Positions 46,201 through 57,634 of a DNA stretch of 64,000 nucleotides are shown piece after piece; position 1 is the stretch's first letter, and each line of letters opens with the position of its first letter. The notes beneath the pieces are model-generated. The model saw only the letters and a program-made list of their open reading frames with translations. It had not been told where the DNA came from and did not search any database. Made by a program: the position numbers and the translations under genes. Source of the stretch: Paraphaeosphaeria minitans (lineage: Eukaryota; Ascomycota; Dothideomycetes; Pleosporales; Didymosphaeriaceae); assembly GCA_015832175.1 (NCBI GenBank), contig WJXW01000013.1, forward strand, positions 1,550,001-1,614,000. The letters are read 5' to 3'.

Positions 46201-48617
46201 GCAATGTTGACGTTCGAACCTTTGGATCCGGAAGTGACTGTTTGGACGACATTGTTGAAGGGCTTCAAGTTGTCCTTGGCTGCAGTACCACCGGCCTCAC
46301 GTCCCTCATTAAGGGCTTTCTGTGCCTTGGCTTCAAAGGTTTGTCGCAGAGTCATACCAGGATTGGGCTCTAGTTTGTCCGTAGTTGCAAGTTTTAGGAC
46401 TTCTGCAACTTCTGCCTTGGCTTTGTTGACAGCTTCCACGATCTTATCAGAGGTAGCCTTGTCAGGAACAGCGTCGCCAACACCAATGCTGAAGCCGTTG
46501 TGTAGGAACCAGTAGGCTACGATACGCTGCGTAGCGTTAAAGAAGTCAACTGCTGCCTGCGGGCCGTGCTCATTGTATACAATGTGAACGACACCACCGG
46601 GCGAAGCACCGACTTGCTTCTTGACAATTTGGCCCATGACTATCTCGCCTCCATGAATGACGACAGATTTGCCGCTAAAATCATTGAACTTGTCGTCTGC
46701 AGAATCACTCGCCTGTGTAAGGTTGAGGTCATCCTTGAAGGCGTAGCTGATGATCTGTTTCCCGGTCCAGCGAGGTTTCGGCCTCAGAATAGCAGGTGGG
46801 GGAAGAATACCATCCCAATCTGGCACCCACATCATGAGAGGCATGACTTGTTCTCGAGTGAGGAAAACGTCCATGTGAGTCATTTTGAAGATACCACACA
46901 GTGTGTCTTGCACGATACCCATGAGCGGTTTGTTTCCCTGGGGAGAGACGATCTGGAGCGGGACCATGCACAAATTCTTAACCTCGGCGCGGGTTTCATC
47001 GCTTTGCGGCACATGCAAGTTCATCTCGTCACCATCGAAATCAGCGTTGTAGGGTGACGTGACGGACAGGTTCAGACGAAATGTCGAATACGGCATGACC
47101 TTCACACGATGGCCCATCATAGATTCCTTGTGTAGAGACGGCTGTCGGTTGAAGATGATGACATCGTCATCGTTGATGTGGCGCTCCACCTTCCAGCCAT
47201 ATGCCAGTTGTAACTCGCTGAGGTTCTTGTTGTGCTTGAGATCAAGACGTACACCGTCGGACTTGATGACGAAATTGGCTCCGGGATGGTTCGTGGGCCC
47301 ATTGCGCACTAGTTGCGACAGCTTGCCGATGTTGAACTTGGTCACAGTTTCGGGATATGTCAAGGTACGAGCGATTGAGCGTGGCACACCAACCTGGTCC
47401 AACGACAGATTGGGATCGCCTGTGATGACAGTGCGGGCAGAGAAGTCCACGCGCTTGCCCATGAGATTGCCTCGCAGACGACCTTCCTTGCCCTTCAAGC
47501 GGCCACGAATGGTTTTGAGCGGACGGCCGGACTTCTGCATTGCCTGGGGCACACCGTTCGCGTCATTGTCCATGTAAGTAGCAATGTGGTATTGCAAGAG
47601 ATTCTCATACTCTTGAATCGCGTGCTGTGCAGCACCTTCGGCATGTGCCTTCTTCACGTTGCTGTTGGCGCGAATGATGTCGCCCAATTTGTAGGTCAGA
47701 TCGTCCTCTCCACGGGCACCCTGGCCTGTGCCATCGACTGAAATACTAGGGCGAACCGGGGGCGGGGGCACAGGAAGCACGGTAAGAACCATCCATTCCG
47801 GGCGGGCATAGTCAACATTGAGGCCTAGTAGAGACATGGTGTTTTCGGTCATCGATTTTAAGATGTTCTGCGCTTCTTGCGGTTTGATCAGCTTCTTGTC
47901 GTTGTCTTTGTTAGGGGGATCTTCCTCGTCTTTCCGCGGCTTGTACGTGGCCCACAAGTTCATGCCTTCCTTCTTGATGGTATCGGGCATTCTGTTGCCG
48001 CAGCCACCGTGGTGTACCGCCGTTTTCTCTTTGGGGATTTCATTATCGCAGACCTTCCGCGTTTTGGACAATCGCCAGATCATATCGAAGCGCTTCTTTG
48101 GGTCTTTGACTCTGGTAGCTGACGGCCAATCTGGGTGGTTCTAGGTCGTGAGGTTAGCCAAAGCACTACACCAGGCCGAGATGTTCGCCTTCCGCCAGGG
48201 AAGACTTACGAAGTCAGCCAGAATTAGACCGCAGTTATGGCACACAGTCTCGAGAAGCTTTTTAATCTTCACGACAAAACCTGCAGGGTGTCAGACGAAA
48301 CTCAGCGCGTCGACAGAATCAGGATACTGACCAACATGGAAGCAAGGCACGGCCAACTCAATGTGGCCAAAATGCCCTGGGCAGGTCTGCATGTCTTCCT
48401 GGCATGTGCCACAGACGAAGCTGCGATCGATGCTGCCAAGCCTGCTGTCGTTAAGGCCCTGGACACGAGCCTGCTGCTTGTCTTCGTCCATGGTCTCCGG
48501 GTACAGGATGTGCACGACGCTCATCGCCTTGATCTCCTCGGGCGAGAGCAGCCCGAACTGGATCTCCTTGATCGTGCGCAGCGGGCACTTGGAGACGACA
48601 GGGGCTCCAGGTGGCAT
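43244..48617 (-). CDS. RPB1: RNA polymerase II largest subunit
   Basis: Exons 48332-48617, 48210-48280, 43321-48140 and a 16-nt final exon 43244-43259 give 1730 residues. Seen: N-terminal zinc ligands ([17 protein letters not shown], then CHNCG), the invariant active-site [10 protein letters not shown] (as [13 protein letters not shown], near 47030), the bridge-helix region ([21 protein letters not shown]) and a C-terminal domain. The CTD (43950-43250) has about 20 heptad-like units, 11 with exact YSPTSP; the seventh position is mostly Gln, Gly, Lys or Met rather than Ser. The last exon replaces an in-frame stop after KYSPT by TSPQQ. RPB1 catalyses mRNA synthesis and its CTD recruits processing factors. 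It is divergent from Swd1. Confidence 0.98.
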
Positions 48618-49332
48618 GATGGCGGTTGATCGAGGTTACTGCGGAAGTTCGCTGTTGGTGGACGCAACAAGCGTGGGAAGGCGGCTGGACCGTGTTACAG
48701 GTGACAGCAAGCAGCTGAAGGAGCCGTGGGTGAGGGAACGGCCGCGGTGGCCACGCCGGGGCTGGCGCCTCCTCGGTTGCAGGCAATGAGTCTAGATATG
48801 CTAAGGAGGGTATGTCACGAGTAGATATGGGGTCGCTGATGCGCCGATGCGCGCTGTGGGATGCGGTCGAAGAATAGCACCCGCGGACAAGGGCTGAGCG
48901 GCGGGTCGCGCGTCGCTGCAGCGGGCAGCGCGGGTATTTGGCGCAGTGGCGAGAGCGCAAACGGATGCGGCGAGATGTTTGACGCGCTCGCGAGCACCAC
49001 AGCGGTCGGGAGTGATGAGTTAGGTGTGGAGTGGAGGGAGTGGAGGGGGAGGGCAGGAGCGTGAGGCGTCAGGCAGCGCAGCGCAGCGCAGAACAAGAGG
49101 AAGCGGCGAACAAAGGAGCCAAGCCACACTACGACTAACGTGTCTAGCGCAACAGCCGCACAAAGGCGCCGCCATTGGAGAAGTCGACGCGAGCGCGGAG
49201 CACTTTCAACGTGCACTGAGCATTGAACGCTGAGTACCGAGCACTGCAAGAAAGAAAGGCATGGAGCGCGCCGCCGCAGCATGTGCAGCACCCTGACCGC
49301 GCGCGCTGTCCTCCCCGCCCCAGCCCGTCGCC
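48618..49332. promoter_or_regulatory. divergent promoter of RPB1 and Swd1 genes
   Basis: 715 bp between two divergent start codons. GC-rich, with GCAGCGCAGCGCAGCGCAG near 49074-49092 and no TATA box near either start; such shared TATA-less promoters are usual for fungal housekeeping genes. Specific factor sites cannot be assigned. Confidence 0.45.
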
Positions 49333-50932
49333 ATGAACCTCTCGCTGGTTGATCCCTTTGTCCTCGCGCAGGACTGCCCCGAGGTCATCACCGGCCGTCT
49401 GCGTGAGTCGGCCCCAGCTGCAATGCTAGGAAACTCATACAGGCAACATATTGCTAACGCACCCCGCGCAGGCAGCGGCCACTCGACGTCAATCCGCTTC
49501 AGTCACCGCGGCGATCTGCTGGCCTCTGGACGGGTAGGCAGCAGCACACCATCCACCGACCACTGCAGCACCGGCTAACCCTGCCAGCACGATGGCATTG
49601 TGGTTGTCTTCGACATCGAGACCAACGGCGTCGCCCGTAAGCTGCGCGGCCACACACGCCAGATTCAGTCGCTGAGCTGGTCCACCAACGACCGCTTCCT
49701 GCTCAGCGCCGGCCAGGACTGGAAGTGCGTGCTCTGGGATCTCAAGGATGGCTCGCGCGTGCGCACCGTCCGCTTCGAGTCGGCCATCTTCATCGCCGAA
49801 TTGCACCCCAAGGACCAGTACGATGCGTCGCACACGTACCAGGCAATTGCTAACACGGCGCAGCATGATCTTCGCCGCTGCGCTCTTCGAAGACCAGCCT
49901 GTACTCGTGGACATGTCCGCCGAGGTGCCTGTCAAGCACACGCTGCCCACCGCGCCCCGCCGCTCCCAGACGGAACGCGAGAAAGCGACCGAGAAGCAGG
50001 CCGCCCAGGACGCAAAACAGACGACGACCGTAACCGTCTTCACACCGTCCGCAAACCACATACTCGCCGGCACGAACAAGGGGTGGCTGAACATCATTGA
50101 TACCAGGACGCACGAAGTCCTGTACTCGTATCGAGTTACCAACTCGCTCATCGTGCTGATTCGCATGACACAATCTGGTCGCGATGTTGTTTTAAATTCC
50201 AGCGACAGAATAATCCGGACGTTCCTTCTTCCCGATCTGAGCAATCCAAACCTTGATTTCGACATGCTCGAGCTCAAAGTGCAGCACAAGTTTCAAGATC
50301 TGGTGCAACGGTTATCGTGGAATCACGTCACCTTTAGCTCAGCTGGCGACTACGTTGCAGCGACGACGTACATGAACCACCACGTCTACATCTGGGAACG
50401 CGGCCAGGGAAGTCTCGTAAAGATCCTGGAGGGCACCAAGGAAGAGCTGTCGGTGCTTGAATGGCACCCTTTCCGGCCTTTTGTTGCCGCTATTGGCGTC
50501 GACTCCGGGCGCGTCTGGCTTTGGTCCATTCTACAACCCCAGCGCTGGTCTGCGCTTGCCCCAGATTTCGTTGAAGTGGAAGAAAATGTCGAGTACATTG
50601 AGAAGGAGGACGAGTTCGACATTCAGCCGCTAGAAGAACTTCACAAACGGAGACTCGACCAGGAAGATGAGGAGGTCGATGTATTGACTATTGATCCTGT
50701 CAAGACCAATGCCCAGCATGAACCTGGCGAGTTCAGAATGCCAGTGTTGCTAGACATTGAAGCCAGCGACAGCGAGGACGAGATTGTAGCCGTAGGAGCG
50801 GGCCAGTTCCGACGGCGGAGTCCTGGAGCTGGAAAGGAGTACATGAACGATGATGAGGTGGGAGTCAGCGGTGATGAGGTGAGGAGGACCAATGGCTCTA
50901 CGACGGGTGGAACGAAAAGGCGACGGGCCTGA
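49333..50932 (+). CDS. swd1: WD40 subunit of COMPASS H3K4 methyltransferase (Swd1/RbBP5)
   Basis: Exons 49333-49402, 49472-49533, 49588-49817 and 49864-50932 give 476 residues. The start MNLSLVDPFVLAQDCPE is typical of fungal Swd1. WD repeats include HSTSIRFSHRGDLLASG, GIVVVFDIETNGVARKLRGH, IQSLSWSTNDRFLLSAGQDW, VFTPSANHILAGTNKGWLNI and VTFSSAGDYVAATTYMNHHV. After the propeller an acidic hinge (EVEENVEYIEKEDEFDIQPLEE) matches the RbBP5 segment that contacts the Set1/Ash2 modules. The tail ends in a basic TKRRRA motif, a likely nuclear signal. The family builds the Set1 complex for H3K4 methylation. Confidence 0.93.
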
Positions 50933-52626
50933 GGCTTATCCGCTCGTCTCGCGCACCTTTTTCACACAACAATCAGTCAATCCGTGCGCGAAGCAAATCT
51001 CCCACAACCAGGAAAGTGGCACCGTGGCTGTAACAGTAGGGGCATGCTCCCAACTCACGCCAATACTCAGCTGCTCACCTGTCATCGCCAAAAGATGAGA
51101 GCACAGTAGGGTGGGGATTGACCCCGCGGGGCTTAAGCCTTCGTCGATATAATAGCGGTCCGCGGGCTTATAGAGCCAGAGACATGACTTCATTGTATCC
51201 ATCCACTAGCTGCTCCATTAAGTGGGTTTTCACTGCAGTGTTTTCTTCACAAAGACTAACGAAGCCAAATCGTCATCACAATATTCTATAGCTTGCACGC
51301 ACTTCATGTTCGTAGTGAGATTCTGCATGTCAAGTGCCGAAGTTGCAACCCAGCCCTCCGGACGGCACCCAACATAGCAACCGCATATTGGTCGGCGCCA
51401 CACCTAGATATATTGGGCTGCACTCTTCACACCACTATTCACCGTGCCTTCAAGGTATGATGTACGAGGTGTTTTGAGGCATGTGGACGCACTAGTTCGA
51501 TCTGAAGGATTCGCATTGAAAAGCGAGCATGCCCAGCCGTAGAAGAGTTGGTGAGTACAAAGCCTGCTGAATGGCCCTGCACAGACTGCTCATCAGGGCG
51601 TCTCCGCAAGGCTAAGGCTGGTGGTCAGTATTGCATCATAGACCATGTCTATCTTTAATCTATTCTACAAGCTTGAGTAAACAATTACACAGTAGGTACG
51701 TTCGTACCCACGGGAACGTGTCCGGCCCGTCGATCATCACATGCCTAGCCACGAGGTATTGCGATAGGCGTGCCGATCTGTACGACGGGCCGACCGTTGC
51801 AGCGCCACTCCCTCCCGACTACTGTACCTCGCACCACACCACGCGCGGCCTCGCATTTCCCTATCTCCCGTATAAGCACCCTCATCACAACATCTCTTAA
51901 ATCATTCTAGGGCTATTTTCTGGTATCATGCACCCCTCGTCCACGATTCAGACACGCCAACCGCAGACATGGCTAGCCCATTCCCCCTTTCTCCCTGTCG
52001 GATGGCGACAACAAGAATAGCGACAGCTTCGCTGCCATGTTTAGCCCCATAGGCTCAGCCCGCATGCATGATGTAGCGCCCTTCGTTCTCAGGTGTGGAT
52101 CTCTGCAGGGTCCACAGCCTGAGACACTCGTCTGCTCGTGAAAGACGGTCTAGACAATTAGTCGCACCCATCGCGAAGCAGGCGAACTTAAAGCCCCAGG
52201 CGCCGTGGTGGCGCGCAGAGGACTCACCTCATCCGTCCCGCATCTCGTGCGCTTCTTCCCTGTCGTGCAAAGTGGGTGTTGTGTTGTTCACTCGTTGCTA
52301 TTCCTACGTACGTCGTAATATACACCCCAGCCCCGGCCGGGACCATGCTCGCTTCCCTGACTGGACAACTGCCCTAATCTCCTCCGTGGTGGTTAAAATA
52401 TCTTGCTGCGATCCTTGCCACTATATTAACAGCCACCCGTTATATCATAAACACAATCCGGAAACCTTGGTGCTCTTGGTTGTTGCCACATCCGGCCACT
52501 GGTCTTATACCCAACGCAAGGGGTTCGCTTTCCGTTCCCAGACCATTCCACCCACCATTGTGCTACGACAGTTATATTCCCGGGTTAAAAACAGTTTTTG
52601 AAGAAGAGAGAAGCTATCGTTACGTT
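50933..52626. other. 1.7-kb intergenic region
   Basis: 3' flank of Swd1 and promoter of the glucanase gene. Frames at 51631-51900 and 52095-52601 are short, lack splice motifs and show no domain. A pyrimidine-rich stretch (51790-51960) precedes the glucanase. No RNA gene seen. Confidence 0.4.
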
Positions 52627-54110
52627 ATGCTTTTGACGCGCGTGTTGACTGCGGGCGCGGGCCTGGCGACTGGGCTTGCGGTTGCAGCTCCTGCGTAAGT
52701 GCTCTCTATTTTCTTCTATATAAGCAACAATTTGCGTGCTTTGGAATGTGCATCCGCATATCTGGGGAAAGAGGACAGAGCTGGGTGCCACATGAGGCTT
52801 TCTTCTTGCCAATGAATGGCCGTTAGAAATAACATCACAGCTAACCATATACAGCACCAAACGTGGCGTCGCCTACGCATGGGGCTCGGAAAAAGTTAAG
52901 GGTGTAAATATCGGAGGATGGCTCGTTCTTGAGCCTTGGATAACGCCGTCTTTGTTTGACAATCTTGGCCGCAGCGATGTCGTTGATGAGTTTACGTTGG
53001 GAGAGAAGCTGGGGCAAGATGCGGCGCTGAAGATTCTAAGACAGCACTGGGATTCCTGGTGTACGTTTGAAGACTTCCAGAAGATCAAGGATTCCGGGTT
53101 TAATCTGGTGAGGATACCGGTAGGTTACTGGGCGTATGACACGCTGAATTCGCCGTATGTGAAGGGCGCTGCACCTTATGGTAAGTTCCTCCATATGCGA
53201 GAAGTTGCCGTCGAGGCACTCTCCTCTCCTCTGATCTCGACTAATTCTCCTCACAGTCGACGCCGCCATCGACTGGGCCCGCGGCCTCGGCCTGAAAGTC
53301 CTCATCGACCTCCACGGCGCCCCCGGCTCCCAAAACGGCTTCGACAACTCCGGTCAACGCATCTCGCCCCCAACTTGGACCTCCGGCGACACCGTCCAGC
53401 AAACCCTTGACGTCTTCTCCACCATTACAAAGAAATACGCACAGACCCAATACCAGGACGTCGTCGTCGCCATCGAGGTCCTCAACGAGCCGCTTATTCC
53501 GTCTCTCGACGAGGCTACCGTCCGCCAGTTCTACCGCGATGGCTTCGGCCGCCTGCGCGAAACCTCAGACACCCCGATCATCCTGCATGATGGATTTTTG
53601 CCGACTGCCAACTGGAACGGCTTCCTCACGCCCTCGGACAACAACGCGCAGAACGTCGTCATGGACCATCACGAGTACCAAGTCTTCACCGATGCGCTCG
53701 TCGCGCTCTCTCCCGACGCCCACATCTCGGCCGTGTGCTCTTCATCGTCCTCGTACGCCGGCTCCGACAAGTGGTCCTTCGTCGGCGAGTGGACAGGCGC
53801 AATGACTGACTGCGCGAAGTACCTCAACGGCCTGGGCGTCGGCGCGCGCTACGACGGCACCTACCCCGGCTCCACCAAGGTTGGGGATTGTACTTGGCAA
53901 AACGACATTAGCAAGTGGAGCCAGGAGTACAAAGACCAGACAAGAAAGTACATTGAGGCGCAGATGAGCGCGTTCGAGACCAGGGCTGGCGGGTGGGTGT
54001 GGTGGAATTTCAAGACTGAGGGGGCGGCGGAGTGGGATGCGTTCAAGCTGGTGGACGCGGGGATTATGCCGCAGCCGTTGGATCAGAGGAAGTTTGAGGT
54101 CATGTGCTAG
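52627..54110 (+). CDS. secreted exo-beta-1,3-glucanase (GH5)
   Basis: Exons 52627-52694, 52855-53180 and 53257-54110 give 415 residues. A signal peptide (VLTAGAGLATGLAVAAPA) ends just before a KR Kex2-like site at 25-26. The mature part starts with VKGVNIGGWLVLEPWITPS, hallmark of the Exg1-like GH5 subfamily. Catalytic acid/base Glu209 lies in LNEPL and nucleophile Glu309 in SFVGEWTGA, 100 residues apart as in Exg1. KVLIDLHGAPGSQNGFDNSG and GGWVWWNFKTE complete the substrate groove. The enzyme releases glucose from cell-wall beta-1,3-glucan. ATG 52627 is the only start giving a signal peptide. Confidence 0.95.
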
Positions 54111-54452
54111 AAACTGGGGGATAGATGTCGTTTGGGAAAGATGGTGGCTAGAAAAAGAAATATGGAAGGCTTCAGGAGGGCGTTTGGTATACCCGAAGAT
54201 AAAGGTGGTCGGACCGGCTTCTATTCGTAGTGTGTATTTGCGGAGGATAGGAACATGGGATGAAGTATATGTATAAGACTATTGATGACGTATACAATGG
54301 TTAGCACGCACGTATGTGTACAGGACTAACGTACTGTTCCCATCCATTTGAAAACGCAATTCCCTGCCTACTGCTCTATCTACCGCCTTGCAAGGTATTA
54401 CCCTGAAAATAAGCTTCATGAGGACTGAGTCGTGGTATCTGAACCGGACTTA
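54111..54452. other. glucanase 3' flank
   Basis: No coding potential; ends at the TA flanking the inverted-repeat element. Confidence 0.4.
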
Positions 54453-54862
54453 CTATGGTGTCAGGCGTAAGTAGTGTGAGTTGGCCCGCGCACAACAAGG
54501 ATGTTGACTCCACGTTTTTAATCAATCTTTCTAACAAATCTACCTTTAGCGCCACGTATTTTGTATGGGGATTCAGGTATCAGCGTCCGCCCACATTCCA
54601 CGCTTCATCGTCAAAATGCGTGAGAGACCATCTACCCCTCGAAAGAGGCCTGGCAGTCAATTACAGTTAAGCAACTTCGTACTCTCATTAATAGTATACA
54701 CGATAGGTGCCAAGTAGTGATAGACACCCAGGGCGGACATACAAAGTACTAGAAAACCGTATGTAATATTGTGCATAAACGGGAAAGTCGCAATTGATTA
54801 CCAGGGACCAGCATCCCTGTTGTGCGCGGGCCAACTCACACTACTTACGCCTGACACCATAG
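54453..54862. mobile_element. 410-bp MITE with TA target-site duplication
   Basis: Terminal inverted repeats of at least 52 bp: the left end starts CTATGGTGTCAGGCGTAAGT and the right end is its reverse complement, with one mismatch (A/G) in the first 52 bases and scattered transition differences just inside. Both ends are flanked by TA (54451-54452 and 54863-54864), the duplication typical of Tc1/mariner (including Fot1/Pogo) elements. The interior of about 300 bp has no open frame, so it would need a transposase supplied elsewhere. The near-identity of the ends suggests insertion after much of the surrounding decay. Confidence 0.88.
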
Positions 54863-54889
54863 TACAACACTACCCAATACTATATCTCT

Positions 54890-55772
54890 AATCGGGCTGC
54901 AAATTGCGACTGCGGGCCTGTTGGGCTGATGGGAGAATGGGTGTTTAGCGAACTTCTCGAGGATCCGAAGCGCGAAGATTTGACTAGGTAGTCAAGTGAC
55001 CGTGCTGGAGGCAACAGTGCGATATCGCGCCAAGCTATGGGAACTGAAGCTGTTCCTTTCGACAGCCAGATGCCTTGTGACTTCACCGGCCAGGAGGGTG
55101 TATATCACTGGACTGGGTAAGTTGCTCTTGTTTATCGACTGCTCTGGCTAACCCGCTCTAGCTTCTTTAATCATGCCGCGAAGATGGCACAAACGGAGCG
55201 CTAATTGCACCACTATAAGTTAGGCCTGAACTATCTCCTCGTGCTAACTGCTGTGAGCAGCACCCCACGGACCTATACTCGCTCCGTATTGGGTATCAAG
55301 GCAACATAGCCCCTCCAACGGAAATCCACCAAGATGGCTTTACGAGCGCTGCTTTCCACAGCTTTGCTGATCTACTAAAGTGGGATCCGTATAGTGGGGA
55401 CTATGGGGCGGGCTTTCTAGGGTTGAGCTTAGATCAGCGCATATACATCTTAAGCAACACGAATTATAGCGATGTTCCATTCCACGGCAATTTGCTATCA
55501 AGTTCTAGGGCATGACCATCTCTGTTGTATCGAGGGATGCTGTCAAAAGATGTGTTTTCATCACGGACCTAGGGCTGAAGGCGGAGATTAGGGCGGGAAT
55601 CATTCCGAAGGTAGAATTTGAAAAGAGTGATAGCACAGTTACACTGACGCTGGCGAGTGTACCGCGGACGGGTGTTCTACAAGCTAAAACGGCGATTGTG
55701 TGGCTGAAGCAAACGGGTAGCTCGAGCGTGGGATATAAGATTGGTGGAGCTGGAAAGACAAGGGCCAGGTAA
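54890..55772 (+). pseudogene. decayed C-terminal part of a large secreted-enzyme-like protein
   Basis: Ordered plus-strand pieces in different frames: LMGEWVFSELLEDPKREDLTR then TAG, AVPFDSQMPCDFTGQEGVYHWTG, LGLNYLLVLTAVSS, DLYSLRIGYQGNIAPP, GFTSAAFHSFADLLKWDPYSG, and MTISVVSRDAVKRCVFI..TGVLQAKTAIVWLKQTG ending at 55770-55772. The layout (alpha/alpha-barrel-like helices, then a beta-rich tail) recalls fungal secreted proteins of a DUF5695 or glycosidase-like type; that name is from memory and uncertain. Several stops and frameshifts make it non-functional. The N-terminal part is absent; the MITE lies just upstream. Confidence 0.55.
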
Positions 55773-56110
55773 AATGTAAAATTTTCCAGTGGAAAGGCCA
55801 CTGTGGAGGTTATAAAGGTGTAGGTGTTACTTTCCTACGTAAAGAAAATGTAATACCTACAGGCGGAGCCACTAAATAAGTTACGTCGAAGCTCTTCGTC
55901 CTTCGTGCGCAGCTACCTAGATTGTGAAACGCAAGCCCGTAAAGAGCCAAATGCAGACTTATGGCACCTTAGGTCATTGCTAAAACTGTTTACACCAAGT
56001 GGTATGTGGACACGGACCAGTGGATCTAGACCATACTAATAGTGTATCCACCCCTTGTCTGCGCCCCCTAGGTTCTTGAATTACTCTGAACCCAGGTTTC
56101 AAAAGTCAAC
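55773..56110. other. intergenic
   Basis: AT-rich. A short imperfect hairpin lies at about 55820-55860 (GTAGGTGTTAC / GTAATACCTAC). No gene. Confidence 0.4.
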
Positions 56111-57634
56111 ATGTCTTTCGGCAAGCTTCCGAGTGAGCTTAGAGACCAGATCTTGGCGCATTTCGTCGGGAGCGTGGGCATCGCAGACGCGTAGCAGGTT
56201 TGTAAGTCCTCCACTGGATGCGTAGCTGTGGCGTATGAGATACACAGGTAGGCCCTGTGGGCCCTACAGGACGATCACCCAAGAGGTGATCACATGACTG
56301 AGACGAGCTTCCCACTCAGCTTACTACTTTCTTATGTAACCCAGGACTATATAGACGCACTTCTGGACAGGTTTCTCCTGTTCAGTGAGAATACAGTTGA
56401 TCACCCTAAGCAGTATCTTCTATCTCACCTCCACAGTAGCAGAGTTACGTAATTAATCCAAGAAGATTTTCGAAATATAATGTACAGGGAGGTAATCGAC
56501 AGTGTACCACTGGTCGTCTTCCAGCTCCGGGACGATGCTTAGAAAAAATCGCGCATTGTCAAAACGTACCTCAAGGTGAGCCTAAGCCTCTTGCTAGCCC
56601 GACGGTCTACTATAAAAGGCGACCAGGATTACAAATAGCCTATGAAGTGATTTTCCGAGCATGATGTGTTCATTCTTGTGCATGAGAACCTCTTAACGAG
56701 CCGTGCCACCGCACAACATCTACTCAAAAAAGTCAAGCGGTTCCTGTCGACAACTGTCAAGGAATCGACCATGGTCAAAATCCTCTCCGGAGCATGCACT
56801 TACCGGATTCTCCCTAGCTCTTGCTACTGGTAGCTGGTAAGCTATCAAGCAACACTTAAGCATGGCCACATATTTTGGACTATTTTCAATGGGATTCATT
56901 CTCTGTATGGATGACCGGTCAGCTTGGCGACCGTCATTGATTCAACGAGCCATGGCATGGGGCGACATGCGCCTTCTTCAACGGTTTCTCACCATGATAG
57001 AATGCTGTGTTAGGGATAAATGAGGAGTGATTCTCCGAGACGTCGCCAGCCTGTGGGTTCATATCATTGCTGGGGCTCAATTCGCACTTACCATTGAAGA
57101 CAACCTATAGCCACTTTCTATGCTACACCAACTCATCACGCAGAGTCCCACAACTCTCGAATTCTTGATGTTGATACTCATTCTTGGGTACGGAATGTCT
57201 ACACATAATCAGAGGTGACAGCCAAGAAGCAATGCATTAGGACGTTTCGAAAGCTGGTCCATCTGGCGATGATGCATTTTCCTAATGCCACCGACGGACA
57301 TTCACCTTCCAGCCTCGCTGAAGCCTCCCAAACATTAGAGAACGCTCAAAGGAGCATAATTCTCAAATTTCTCCAGAGAGATGTCCTGGACAGAAACTTA
57401 TACCCTATTAAAACTAGTCGGACATATGCTGCCAAACTTGCATTGTTCGTTTTCGAACATTACGCCGGTCTGCTTCGCGGTACCATGTTCTATATCACCT
57501 GCCCCCAAGACGAAACCAGTACATCCACTATGGTATGGATCAAGAGAATTGTATCGAAAGGTCGCCATGAAAGATACTGCATTCATAAAGGCTTCTTCTA
57601 CAAGTTTAACTGCGAGGTCGAAAAGATCACCTAA
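56111..57634 (+). pseudogene. decayed F-box-like gene split by an LTR
   Basis: ATG 56111 opens MSFGKLPSELRDQILAHFVG, an F-box/LPxEL-type start, then meets a TAG and continues QVCKSSTGCVAVAYEIHR to 56249. After the LTR-like insert, reading resumes (MYREVIDSVPLVVFQLRDDA, then HDVFILVHENLLTSRATAQH) with several stops. A long open piece at 57215-57634 (TFRKLVHLAMMHFPN, FEHYAGLLRGTMFY) ends it. I cannot name the family beyond a fungal F-box/ankyrin-like group. Multiple stops and an insertion show it is dead. Sequence to about 58100 may belong to the same relic. Confidence 0.5.
56256..56435 (+). mobile_element. probable solo LTR, copia-like
   Basis: 180-bp segment starting TGTGGGCCCTACAGG and ending CTATCTCACCTCCACA (TG...CA). 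It has GATCACC/GGTGATC inverted words near the 5' end, a TATATA box at 56348-56353, and a downstream AGAATACAGTT..ATCTTCTATCTC tract as in fungal Ty1/copia LTRs. It interrupts the F-box-like relic. No clean 5-bp target duplication is visible (GTAGG on one side, GTAGC on the other, offset by three bases), so the exact ends are uncertain. Confidence 0.42.

Noticed and set aside
55820..55860. Short hairpin as a second transposon end
   Set aside because: Arms of about 11 bp with a mismatch and no target duplication; too weak.
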